A stretch of 64,000 nucleotides of DNA from DATFVJ01 sp963820395 (GTDB lineage: Bacteria; Actinomycetota; Actinomycetes; Streptosporangiales; Streptosporangiaceae): positions 1 through 64,000 of the forward strand of contig CAWGAE010000012.1 of NCBI GenBank assembly GCA_963820395.1, written 5' to 3'. The notes below the pieces were generated by a model. The model had not been told where the DNA came from. It saw nothing but the letters and a program-made list of their open reading frames with translations, and did no database searches. The position numbers and the translations under genes were made by a program. The first letter of the stretch is position 1, and every line of letters starts with the position of its first letter. Below, piece after piece: positions 46,960 through 56,141 of the stretch.

Positions 46960-47519
46960 AGAACCGGGGTACGCGGGACATGCTGATGGTGGTCTGCGAC
47001 GGGCTGAAAGGACTGCCGGACGCGGTGAGCACCGTCTGGAGAAGACCATCGTGCAAACCTGCATAGTCCACCTCCTGCGGAATTCCTTCAAGTACGCCTC
47101 AAAAAAGGACTGGGCGCAGCTCGCCAAAGATCTCAAGCCAATTTTCACCGCCGCGTCTGAATCCGAGGCGCTGGACCGTTTCGCGGAGTTCAGCCAGAAG
47201 TGGGAGAAGCGCTACCCGGCCATTATACGGCTCTGGGAGAACGCCTGGGCCGAGTCCGTGCTATTCCTGCGGTCCGGCCGGGAAATAAGAACCCTCATCT
47301 GCACGACTAATGCGATCGAATCTATTAACGCCCCGGCGCGCAGTGAACGCCCGCGGCCACTTTCCCACGGAGCAGGCCGCCCTCAAGTGCCGCTACCTGG
47401 CGATCATGAGCCTGGACCCCTCCGGGCAGGGCCGCAAGCGCTGGGCCAACCGGTGGAAGGCCGCCCCGAACGCGTTCGACGTCACCTTCGACGGGCGCCT
47501 GTCCGCCGGAAGGAAGTAG
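46960..47519 (+). pseudogene. IS256-family transposase, C-terminal half with frameshifts
   Basis: MLMVVCDGLKGLPDAVSTVW in one frame, then TIVQTCIVHLLRNSFKYASK and YPAIIRLWENAWAESVLFL in another, TTNAIESIN (final Glu), and a third frame AVNARGHFPTEQAALKCRYL to the stop. This is the last ~200 residues of an IS256 transposase. The following IS end is split by the ISL3 element at 47550. Confidence 0.8.
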
Positions 47520-47549
47520 AACCCACAAGATCAGTTACACCGAAGACTT

Positions 47550-49195
47550 GGCTCTGTCGCACTTTCGGTGGTGACGGTGCGTGGTTTTAGTTGAGCAGGA
47601 TGCGGTGGCGGAGGAGGGTGAATCCGGCGCGGCCGTACATTTGCCGCTTGATCATTTTTGTCTTGGTGTTCACGCCCTCGGTCCGTCCATTGTGGAACGG
47701 CAGGGTGACGGCGGCGGTGGCGGCGTCGATGTCCAGGTCCAGGCCGCGGGTGAAGGCGTGGATGTTCGGCAGGTCGCAGGCCCGCGCGGTCTCGGCCCAG
47801 TCCTTGAGCCTGGCTTCGTTTGCGGGGTCCGGCCTGAGCAGGGCGGCGAAGGAGCGGACGAGCCGGGCGAGGTCTGTCATCTCGGGGCAGGTGGCGGTCA
47901 GCTCGGCGAGCAGTGACCGCTGGCCGTCGCTCAGAGCGTCCGGCCGGGTGAGCAGGAGCCGCGTGACGGACTTGGGTGACAGGTGCGGCCGGTCGGCTTC
48001 GACGCGGCCTTGGGTGATGTAGCGGCAGAGCAGGTTCATACTGCCGGCGTAACCCTGTTCGCGGATCTCGGCGAGCAGCCGCTGGACCGGCACGGCCGGG
48101 TCCGCGCCGCGGCGGGCGCGCAGGTGATCACGGTAGGGATCCACCGATGTCGCCCGGTACTTGGGCGCGCGGATCATCCGCTCTGGCTCGGCGGCGCGGG
48201 CATAGCGCTTGACCGTGTTCAGTGACAGGCTGAGCCGGCGTGAACATTCCAGCAGGCCAGTGCCCTTGTCCAGCAGGTCGTGGACCTGCCGCCACCGCTC
48301 GGCTGTCGTCTGGGCCTGCTTGCCGTCCCCGGGCGGCGGCCCGGCGGCCGCCCAGCAGGAGCTGTGTGCGGCGACTTCTTTCAGGACGGCTTCGGCCAGG
48401 CCGTGCCACAGGTGCCAGCGGTCGCCGACCTGGACCGCGCCCGGCAGCGCCCGGCGGACCGCCTCGCCGTAGGCGCCGGACCCGTCCCGGCACACGACCT
48501 CGACGCCAGGGTGTTCGCGCAGCCACTCCTCCAGCGCATCAGCCTTACGTCCCGCCACGACATCGACTCGCTCCCCGGTCTCGGCATCGATCAGCACGGT
48601 CGCGTAGACGTGGCCGCGGCGCAGCGCGAAATCGTCAACGCCCAGCACGCGGGGGACGCTGACCTGGGGCAGCGGGAGCCGCAGCAGCACCCGCAGGGCG
48701 GTATCACGGGAAACCGGGACTCCCAGCGCCGTCAGCAGCCCGGCCCCCGCACGGCCCGCTAACCGGCGGGCCACCTCACCGGCCCGGCCTGCCAGGCGCG
48801 TGGTCCGCCGCTGGTAGCGGTCCAGCACGCCCGGGACCTGCTCCCGGAACGTCTGGACCGGGCAGTCCGGGACCGGGCACCGCATCCGCCGCACCCGGAC
48901 CCGCACCACGACCGGGCGGCCGTCCGCGGGCACGTCCGCGACCGTCCGCTTGCAATACCCATGAACCTGGCCCGTCCCGGCGCCGCACTGCGGGCACGGC
49001 ACCAGCCCGCCCGCTGTTCGCGCCCGGACCACGATCACGCCATCCAGGTCCGTCACGTCCTCAACGACCAAGGACGACAACCCGGAGAACACCACTTTCA
49101 CAAGCCCATTTATGTCACACGCGAGCAACCATGACACACATGACTCATCGTGGCATATCCTGACACGCTGTTACCACCGAAAGTGCGACAGAGCC
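47550..49195 (-). mobile_element. ISL3-family insertion sequence, intact
   Basis: Perfect 23-bp terminal inverted repeats (47550-47572 and 49173-49195, beginning GGCTCTGTCGCACTTTCGG) and an 8-bp target duplication GAAGACTT at 47542-47549 and 49196-49203. The duplicated sequence belongs to the end of the IS256 remnant. Perfect ends suggest recent insertion. Confidence 0.92.
47587..49137 (-). CDS. ISL3-family transposase
   Basis: 516 residues. An N-terminal zinc finger (CPQCGAG, then CPVPDCPV), HTH, and the DDE domain: VLGVDDFALRRGHVYATVL (first Asp), VVCRDGSGAYGEAVRRALPG (second Asp), FHNGRTEGVNTKTKMIKRQM (Glu). Complete and uninterrupted. Confidence 0.92.
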   Translation of the reverse strand: MSWLLACDINGLVKVVFSGLSSLVVEDVTDLDGVIVVRARTAGGLVPCPQCGAGTGQVHGYCKRTVADVPADGRPVVVRVRVRRMRCPVPDCPVQTFREQVPGVLDRYQRRTTRLAGRAGEVARRLAGRAGAGLLTALGVPVSRDTALRVLLRLPLPQVSVPRVLGVDDFALRRGHVYATVLIDAETGERVDVVAGRKADALEEWLREHPGVEVVCRDGSGAYGEAVRRALPGAVQVGDRWHLWHGLAEAVLKEVAAHSSCWAAAGPPPGDGKQAQTTAERWRQVHDLLDKGTGLLECSRRLSLSLNTVKRYARAAEPERMIRAPKYRATSVDPYRDHLRARRGADPAVPVQRLLAEIREQGYAGSMNLLCRYITQGRVEADRPHLSPKSVTRLLLTRPDALSDGQRSLLAELTATCPEMTDLARLVRSFAALLRPDPANEARLKDWAETARACDLPNIHAFTRGLDLDIDAATAAVTLPFHNGRTEGVNTKTKMIKRQMYGRAGFTLLRHRILLN

Positions 49196-49203
49196 GAAGA
49201 CTT

Positions 49204-50024
49204 GACAGACCCGCTCCTGGCGACCCGCGCGGTATCGGCTGGCACCTCCACGGCTGCGGCTGCATGGACATGATGACCCGATTCTGCGGCCGGATCGGGG
49301 GAAGGGGGAAGCGCCGGCCGCAGGAAAGATCATGAACGCCATCAAGATCAGCATGTGGGAGGCGCCTCGCGTGTCGCGAAATTAGCCAACAGGTTCCTGT
49401 TAGGGCTGTAAACCTCCGGGCTGCGCAAAGCGTCCTGAACGTGGAAGTGACAGCTGGGCAAGCGGTTGGAGGATGAGTAGTGCGCGACAGATCCCGAAGC
49501 CTCCTATGGCTGAACGGGTCCAGGCACGGGAAATCCCTGGTGCGCGTCAGTTGCCGGTGTCTGGCCACGAGTCTGGAGGCCCGCCTCCGGGTGACCAGCC
49601 GACAACATCGCGCGGCACGGTGCGAGGCTACAACGGCTCACGGCACGGTCGCCGCGCGGCTGAATACGCCAAGGGCAGTGCCAATACTGGCCCGCGGGGG
49701 CGCTTCCCCGGCACGCGGGTGGAGTACCGACGGGTTGGCGGTCGGGTCGGTCAGCGTTGGCCCTGACGCTGCTTGTCCTGCTCAATGCGATCATCGATGT
49801 CGCCTTCATCGGCAGGTTGCCGCTACCCGGGCACGTCCCAGGGCACGGGGTCGTGGCTTCGGCGGATGGGAGCCAACCGTTGCCCGCGCTTGCGTCTGCG
49901 TGGTGATTTGTATCGACGTCGTCCACTTGGCGCACAAACTCGCGCTCTGGTTCGCCGCCGGGCAGAGGTCAGCGGGAGGTCTGATGGAGACGGTGGCGGG
50001 AGCGTGTCAGGCGGGGGGCATGCC
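49204..50024. other. Gene-poor stretch
   Basis: About 820 bases. ORFs here are short or compositionally poor (for example the 182-codon frame at 49480). I see no recognisable family, RNA or repeat. The last part probably contains the promoter of the monooxygenase gene. Confidence 0.4.
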
Positions 50025-51179
50025 GTGAAGGTCGCGTGCGTGGGTGGAGGACCGGCCGGCCTTTACTTCGCGCTTCTGATGAAACTGCATGATCCCGGAC
50101 ACGACATCACGATCTTTGAACGGAGTGTGGACAGCTCGACCTATGGCTGGGGGGTGACGCTTGAGGGCGACCTCCTGGAGAAGCTCTACCGCAGCGACCC
50201 CAAGTCGGCACGGGAGATCGACCAGGCCGCGTTCCGGTGGGTCAACCACGTCGTCGACGTCCAGGGTGAGCAGGTGCTGGACGCCGGGCGTGGCGGCTAC
50301 AGCATCAGGCGGCAGCGTCTGCTGGACATCTTGGCCCGCCGGGCCGGGGGCCTGGGTGTGCAGATCGAGTTCGATCAGGAGGTGATGGCGCCGTCGCAGC
50401 TACCGGAAGTGGACCTCATCGTGGCCTGCGACGGCGTGAACAGCCGCACACGGCTTGAAGCCGGGAGGTTCCAGACCGACGTGCACCTAGGCGGCAACAA
50501 ATACATCTGGCTGGGGACAGACAAGGTGTTCGATTCCTTCACGTTTCCCTTCGTCCGCACAGGCAGCGGCTGGGTGTGGGGCTACGCCTACGGGATCGAC
50601 GCTGAATCGAGCACGTTTATCGTTGAATGCTCCCCCGAAACGTGGACCGGCCTGGGCTTTGACACCATGCCGCCACAAGATTGTCTCTCCCTCCTCGAGA
50701 AGATCTTCGAACGCCATCTTGATGGTCATCAGCTGGTCGGGCAGGTCCGTGACGCCGCGGACGTTCGGTGGCTGAACTTTCGCACGGTCACCAACCAGCG
50801 CTGGTACGACGGCAAAACCGTGCTGACCGGAGACGCCGCCCATACCACCCACTTCACCATCGGGTGGGGGACGAAACTGGCCATCGAGGACGTCATCGCC
50901 CTCGCCGACAACTTGCACCGCCACAGCAAGCTGCAGCTGGCACTCGAGTCATATGAAAGGCAACGCCAAGCCGCGATCTTGCAACCCCAAAGAGAGGCTC
51001 GCCTTAGCGCCCAATGGTTCGAGAACATCTCTCGCTACATCGACCTTAAGCCACCCCAGTTCGCCACGCTCCTCTATGGGCGCCGATCGCCGCTACTTCC
51101 GCACCTGTCCCCCCAGCTTTACCACCAGCTCTCGCATGCACTCGACTTTCGTGGTTATGCCACGGCGCCTGTTGCGTGA
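50025..51179 (+). CDS. FAD-dependent aromatic monooxygenase
   Basis: 384 residues from GTG 50025, preceded by GGCGGGGGGC. VACVGGGPAGLYFALLMKL is the FAD-binding fold, IVACDGVNSRTRL the DG motif, and GKTVLTGDAAHTTHFTIGWG the GD motif. NKYIWLGTDKVFDSFTF resembles salicylyl-CoA 5-hydroxylase/VioC-D-type hydroxylases. It should hydroxylate an aromatic substrate using NAD(P)H and O2. No partner genes are adjacent, so the substrate is open. Confidence 0.85.
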   Translation: MKVACVGGGPAGLYFALLMKLHDPGHDITIFERSVDSSTYGWGVTLEGDLLEKLYRSDPKSAREIDQAAFRWVNHVVDVQGEQVLDAGRGGYSIRRQRLLDILARRAGGLGVQIEFDQEVMAPSQLPEVDLIVACDGVNSRTRLEAGRFQTDVHLGGNKYIWLGTDKVFDSFTFPFVRTGSGWVWGYAYGIDAESSTFIVECSPETWTGLGFDTMPPQDCLSLLEKIFERHLDGHQLVGQVRDAADVRWLNFRTVTNQRWYDGKTVLTGDAAHTTHFTIGWGTKLAIEDVIALADNLHRHSKLQLALESYERQRQAAILQPQREARLSAQWFENISRYIDLKPPQFATLLYGRRSPLLPHLSPQLYHQLSHALDFRGYATAPVA

Positions 51180-51419
51180 CGCTCACAGTGTCCATCGCGG
51201 CGTCATTGACAGTGGGGATGGCCGGGTAGCGGAAACCCCGCCGGGCGGGTGCCGGGCGGGGTTTCGTGCTCGGGGTGTCGCTGCGGTGCTCAGTCTGTCG
51301 TGATGACTTCGGTGATGGCGGCGCGTGCGGCGGCGTGGTCGACGATGTTCTTGCCGGTGGCGCAGGTGGCGATGAGCGTCGGCAGCATGGCTGGGCCAGC
51401 GGCCTGCCCGCGAACGCCA

Positions 51420-51645
51420 TGTTCTTCGCCGAGGACTACCAGGCGCGGGGAAAAGCTCCTGCGGGCGCTCGCCGCGCACGTGATGGCCCGCCCAGGTCGA
51501 GGAAGAGACCAGCAGCTACGTCCGCCATCACCTGCGAATAGCAGGGTTCGCCGGCGAACTATTCTCTGACGACGCGATCACCCAGATCCACGAAGCGGCC
51601 CGTGGCAAGCCCCGCGCGTGGGCGTGGCAGAACACGGTGTCCGAG
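51420..51645 (+). pseudogene. ExeA-like AAA transposition ATPase remnant
   Basis: ETSSYVRHHLRIAGFAGELF, then SDDAITQIHEAARGKPRA, match the lid region of ExeA/IS-associated AAA ATPases. Frames change and no Walker motifs remain. From 51646 to 52427 I see nothing I can name. Confidence 0.55.
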
Positions 51646-52427
51646 CGGGTCCACAGGCCGCAGTAGTAGGCGATCAGGCAGGTGATCGGCGGATCGGGCG
51701 GCACGACGGGCTGCCCGGCCGACAGCCAGGCGTCCAGGCCGGGCTTGCCGGAGCGGCGGTACGCCCGGCGTGAGGCGAGCAAAGGCCCAGGCAGGCCCTG
51801 CCGCGATGAAGTCCTGAAGGTCCGGTTTTTCCTCGCACCACTGCCAACCCTCGACCCTCTCCCTGCTATGCCAAACGTTCGGGTTCGGAAATCCCACCGG
51901 CGGCCGCGAGGGCTGCCTCGTGGCTGCCCGCGCTGTGCAGGGGATGGCCCGCGTCCGGTCCGGGCAGGCTCGCCTTGCCCCGTGGTTTCTGACCGGAGTG
52001 TCCGCAGTGGTCTCCGGGGTCAAGCGTGACCTCGCGTGTACGTGCACCCGGCACGTTCCGGCTGTGCTGGTTGTCCTGCGGGCACGGTCACGCTTGAGGC
52101 CGGAGGGGCGGACACGGACACTGAGCGGGTCATCCCCGGAGCGGAGCCCGGCCGGGACTTTGCGCGTTTCTGTCCGTTGTGACTCCTGCCCCACGTGCTT
52201 AACTCGGGGTGCAGAGTGTTTCCCGCGCGGGTCCGTGCACGGCGCCGGATGGGGCCGGTTTTGCAGCGTGTCCTGCTTGCTCTGGTGTCGTAGGCGGTTT
52301 CCTTTCCTTGCACGGAGCTGAGGGCTACCCTGGGTGGCCGCCCGGTGTTTGCTGATCGGCAGAGCCTGCCCTGTCGGCCTGGTGCGTGGTGTGATGGCGG
52401 GTGCGTGACCGCTAGGAGGTGAGGCGG

Positions 52428-55067
52428 GTGGCTGGCCCGGATGGTTCGGGCGATGGTGTCCGATGGCGGGTGTTCCTGTCGCACACGTCTGAGCTGCGGA
52501 ACTTCCCCGAGCAGGGGACGTCGTATGTGGCCGAGGCGGAGCGGGCGGTCTCTGCGTGCGGGCATGTGGTTGTGGATATGGCCGATTTTCCCGCTGCGGA
52601 CCAGGCTGCCGCGCAGGTGTGCGCGGAGCGGGTGCGGGGCTGCGAGGTCTATGTGGGGGTGCTGGGTACCCGGTACGGCTCGCCGGTGCGGGACAAGCCG
52701 GAGGTGTCGTACACCGAGCTGGAATTCGAGGCCGCGACCGCGGCTGGGTTGCCGCGGCTGGTGTTCTTGCTGGATACCGGGGCCGCGGATGTGGGGGTTC
52801 CGCTCGCGGAGCTGATCGATCACACGTTCGGGTCCCGGCAGGAGGCGTTCCGCTGCCGGGTGCAGGCAAGCGGGCTGGTCACGCAGTCTTTCGCCAGCCC
52901 GGACCAGCTTGGGAGGCTGGTGGAGCGGTCGCTGCGGGAGCTGGCCGGGGCGCGCCGCCGCCCAGGTCCGCTGCCGCCGGGCAGTGTGCTGCGGGTGTGG
53001 AATATCCCGGCTCGTAATCCGGGGTTCACCGGCCGGGCTGGGCTGCTGGCGGCGGTGCGGGAGCGGCTGGTGGCCGGGGATCGGGCGGTGGTGCAGGTGT
53101 TGCAAGGGATGGGCGGGGTGGGCAAGACGCAGCTGGCGATCGAGTACGCGCACCGGTTCGCCGAGGCCTATGACGTGGCCTGGTGGGTCGGCGCCGAGCA
53201 GGCCGCGTTAATCGGCGATCAGTTCGCCGCGTTGGGGATGGCGCTGGGGTGTGTGCAGCCCGGGGCTGGTGCCGAGGCGGTGCGGGCGGCGGTGCTGGCC
53301 GATCTGCACCCGCGCGGCCGGTGGCTGCTGGTGTTCGACAACGCGGAAAGGCCCGCCGATCTCGCCGGGTGGCTGCCGGGCGGCGGCGGGCATGTGCTGA
53401 TCACGTCTCGGGAGCGGGTCTGGGCCGAGGTTGCCGTGCCGGTGGAGGTGGCTGTGCTGGCCCGGGCCGAATCGGTGGCCATCTTGCGCAACCGAGTGAC
53501 CGGGCTCGGGGCATCGGATGCGGACCGGCTCGCCGCTCAGCTGGGGGACCTGCCGCTGGCCGTGGCGCAGGCGGCCGGGTTCATGGCGGAGACCGGCATG
53601 GGCGCCGCCCAGTATCTGGGCCTGCTGCGGACGCAGGCCGGGCAGCTGCTGGACCAGGCCCTGTCGGGATCGTCTTATCCGCGGTCGCTGGCCGCGGCGA
53701 CCCGGTTGGCCGTGGACCGGCTGGATCGTGATGACCCGGCCGCCGCGCAGCTGGCTAGCGTGTGCGCGTTCCTGGGTCCCGAGCCGGTGCCGGAAGACCT
53801 GTTCACCAGCGCGCCCAGTGAGCTGCCCGGTGAGCTGGCGGCCCGGGCGGCGGATCCGCTGGCCTGGCGGCAGACCCTGGCGCAGCTGGCGCAGCAGTCG
53901 CTGGCCCTGATCGACCGGCGCGGGCTGATCATGCACCGGTTGACCCAGGCGATCCTGCGGGACCGGCTGACCGGTGAGCAGGCCGCTGTCGCCCGCGTAT
54001 GCAGCGAGGCGGTCCTGGCCGCCGCCGACCTCGGCGACCCGGCTAATCCGGTCACGTGGCCGCGGTGGGCGCAGCTGATGCCGCACCTGCTGGCCGCTGA
54101 CCTGGCCGCCACCGGCAGCCCTGACCTGCGCTGGATGGCCTGTAACGCGTGCGGGTACCTGCTGGCCCGCGGCGATACCCGCACCGCCCACGACTTGGCC
54201 GCGGACTTGCGCCAGCATTGGCGCGACCGGCTCGGCGATGACCATGAGAACACGCAGGCGACCGCCCATTACGTTGCCTGGGCGCTGCGGGACATGGGCC
54301 GCTACGCAGCGGCCCGGGAGCTGGATGAGGACACCCTGGCGCGCCGCCGCCGGGTGCTCGGCGAGGACCACCGCGAAACCCTGATCTCGGCGAACAACCT
54401 CGCCGCTGACCTGGCGAGCCTCGGTGAGTATCGGGCAGCCCGGGAGCTGGATGAGGACACCCTGGCCCGCTGCCGCCGGGTGCTCGGCGCCGACCACCCC
54501 GACACCCTGGCCTCGGCGAACAGCCTCGCCAACAACCTGCGGAACCTTGGTGAGTATCGGCCGGCCCGGGAGCTGGATGAGGACACCCTGGCCTGCTGCC
54601 GCCGGGTGCTCGGCGCCGACCACCCCGACACCCTGACCTCGGCGAACAACCTCGCCCTCGACCTGACTAGCCTCGGCGAGTATCAGGCGGCCCGCGAGCT
54701 GGATGAGGACACCCTGGCCCGCCGCCGCCGGGTGCTCGGCGCCGACCACCCCAACACCCTGACCTCGGCGATCAACCTCGCCGCTGACCTGGCGAGCCTC
54801 GGTGAGCATCGGGCGGCCCGCGAGCTGGATGAGGACACCCTGGCCCGCTGCCACCGGGTGCTCGGCGCCGACCACCCCGACACCCTGGCCTCGGCGAACA
54901 ACCTCGCCGCTGACCTGCGGGACCTCGGTGAGCATCGGGCGGCCCGCGAGCTGGATGAGGACACCCTGGCCCGCCGCCGCCGGGTGCTCGGCGCCGACCA
55001 CCCCGACACCCTGGCCTCGGCGAACAACCTCGCCGCTGACCTGCGTGCACTGGGCGAGGGTGGATGA
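52428..55067 (+). CDS. STAND NTPase: DUF4062, NB-ARC and TPR array
   Basis: 879 residues. AGGAGG at 52414 decides the GTG at 52428. N-terminal DUF4062 (RVFLSHTSELRNFPEQG, VYVGVLGTRYGSPV, VSYTELEFEAA), then NB-ARC with Walker A GMGGVGKTQLAIEYA, Walker B RWLLVFDNAERP and GDLPLAVAQAAG, then six 42-residue TPRs of kinesin-light-chain type. STAND proteins are switch ATPases that sense a ligand with the repeat domain; many act in regulation or antiphage defence. No effector gene lies adjacent, so the role is open. Confidence 0.85.
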   Translation: MAGPDGSGDGVRWRVFLSHTSELRNFPEQGTSYVAEAERAVSACGHVVVDMADFPAADQAAAQVCAERVRGCEVYVGVLGTRYGSPVRDKPEVSYTELEFEAATAAGLPRLVFLLDTGAADVGVPLAELIDHTFGSRQEAFRCRVQASGLVTQSFASPDQLGRLVERSLRELAGARRRPGPLPPGSVLRVWNIPARNPGFTGRAGLLAAVRERLVAGDRAVVQVLQGMGGVGKTQLAIEYAHRFAEAYDVAWWVGAEQAALIGDQFAALGMALGCVQPGAGAEAVRAAVLADLHPRGRWLLVFDNAERPADLAGWLPGGGGHVLITSRERVWAEVAVPVEVAVLARAESVAILRNRVTGLGASDADRLAAQLGDLPLAVAQAAGFMAETGMGAAQYLGLLRTQAGQLLDQALSGSSYPRSLAAATRLAVDRLDRDDPAAAQLASVCAFLGPEPVPEDLFTSAPSELPGELAARAADPLAWRQTLAQLAQQSLALIDRRGLIMHRLTQAILRDRLTGEQAAVARVCSEAVLAAADLGDPANPVTWPRWAQLMPHLLAADLAATGSPDLRWMACNACGYLLARGDTRTAHDLAADLRQHWRDRLGDDHENTQATAHYVAWALRDMGRYAAARELDEDTLARRRRVLGEDHRETLISANNLAADLASLGEYRAARELDEDTLARCRRVLGADHPDTLASANSLANNLRNLGEYRPARELDEDTLACCRRVLGADHPDTLTSANNLALDLTSLGEYQAARELDEDTLARRRRVLGADHPNTLTSAINLAADLASLGEHRAARELDEDTLARCHRVLGADHPDTLASANNLAADLRDLGEHRAARELDEDTLARRRRVLGADHPDTLASANNLAADLRALGEGG
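54300..55055 (+). repeat. Six-copy 126-bp tandem repeat (TPR array)
   Basis: Six in-frame units of 42 codons, each containing ARELDEDTLARRRRVLGADH or a close variant. They are very similar at the DNA level, so the array probably grew by recent unequal recombination. Confidence 0.95.
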
Positions 55068-55379
55068 TGACCCCTAAATCCAGGGAGTCAGGATGGTCCT
55101 CGCGCAGGTTCACCGAGAGGATGGCGCGTTCCGCGCAGACAGCAGAGTGGCCTACGTGACTCCCAGCCAAGCCCGTAAGCAGCAGTGTCCAGAGCCAGTG
55201 ATCTCTCTGGGTAGCCGCGCACAGCGGGCGGGCACACCGTCCGCTGAGAGCTGGTACCGGCCGGGAGACCGCGGCCTGGTTACGCGCATCGGCCTGCGTG
55301 CCGGATGAGCCATATTGGCCTGGCGAGTGTGCACGATGTGGCCCGGCGTGCGCCCGGCCGGGGCCGCCAAGGCCAGAGG

Positions 55380-55435
55380 CCGGGCGCTGGCGCCGGGCCA
55401 GCGGCGCCGCAGGCGCCGCCTTGTTTCTAGTACGG
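55380..55435 (+). terminator. Possible GC-rich hairpin terminator
   Basis: Nested inverted GGCGC/GCGCC segments are followed by TTGTTT, downstream of the STAND gene. From 55068 to 55379 I see no gene. Confidence 0.35.
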
Positions 55436-55481
55436 CTTAACTCGGCAACGAATGGACGGACGGCTGCCGTAGGGTAGCGGG

Positions 55482-56141
55482 GTGATCGGTGCGGTCGTCT
55501 TTGACGTTGGCGAATGCCTGGTGAACGAGACTCGCGAGTACGGGACGTGGGCCGACTGGCTGGGCGTGCCTCGTCATGTGTTCTCGGCGGTGTTCGGTGC
55601 GGTCATCGCACGTGGCCAGGACTACCGGGAGACCTTTCACGTCTTCCAGCCCGGATTTGACCTCGATAAGGCGCGGCAACAGCGGGCAGAGGAGGGCAAG
55701 CCTGAGTGGTTCGGTGAAGATGATCTCTACCCGGATGTGCGTCCTACGCTCACCGCGCTCCAGACCGATGGCTTGTGGGTCGGGATCGCCGGGAATCAGA
55801 CGGCCCGTGCGGGTGGGATCCTGCGCGGGCTTGACCTTGCGGCCGACATGATCGCCACGTCGGATGACTGGGGAGTGTCCAAGCCGGACCCTCGGTTCTT
55901 CCGCCGGATGGTCGAGGCCGCTCCGTGTAGTGCTGACCGGATTCTCTATGTAGGTGACCGGCTAGATAACGACATCCGGCCCGCTTCGCGCCTCGGGTTG
56001 AGGACTGCACTGATTAAGCGCGGCCCCTGGGCGATGATCCAGCAGGATGATCCAGATGCTGCCCGGGTGTCGACGATGCGGATCAATTCGCTAGCCGAGC
56101 TACCCGCGAGGATCGCGGCGTTCAACGCTGCAACGTGCTGA
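55482..56141 (+). CDS. HAD-family hydrolase
   Basis: 219 residues. Motif I is VVFDVGECLVNE, so the second Asp of DxD is Gly (a DVGxxL variant); then the lysine motif GVSKPDPRFFRRM and motif IV ILYVGDRLDNDI. An alpha-helical cap lies after motif I. The gene is convergent with and overlaps the XRE regulator by 20 bases. Substrate unknown. Loss of the general acid Asp may limit phosphatase activity, though such variants are widespread. Confidence 0.8.
   Translation: MIGAVVFDVGECLVNETREYGTWADWLGVPRHVFSAVFGAVIARGQDYRETFHVFQPGFDLDKARQQRAEEGKPEWFGEDDLYPDVRPTLTALQTDGLWVGIAGNQTARAGGILRGLDLAADMIATSDDWGVSKPDPRFFRRMVEAAPCSADRILYVGDRLDNDIRPASRLGLRTALIKRGPWAMIQQDDPDAARVSTMRINSLAELPARIAAFNAATC

Noticed and set aside
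49480..50028. 182-codon plus-strand ORF before the monooxygenase
   Set aside because: Ser/Arg/Ala-rich with no domain or ribosome site; likely chance in high-GC DNA.
53208..55001. 597-codon minus-strand ORF
   Set aside because: Antisense of the TPR-bearing STAND gene. Its repeats mirror the sense repeats, and the sense strand has clear domains.
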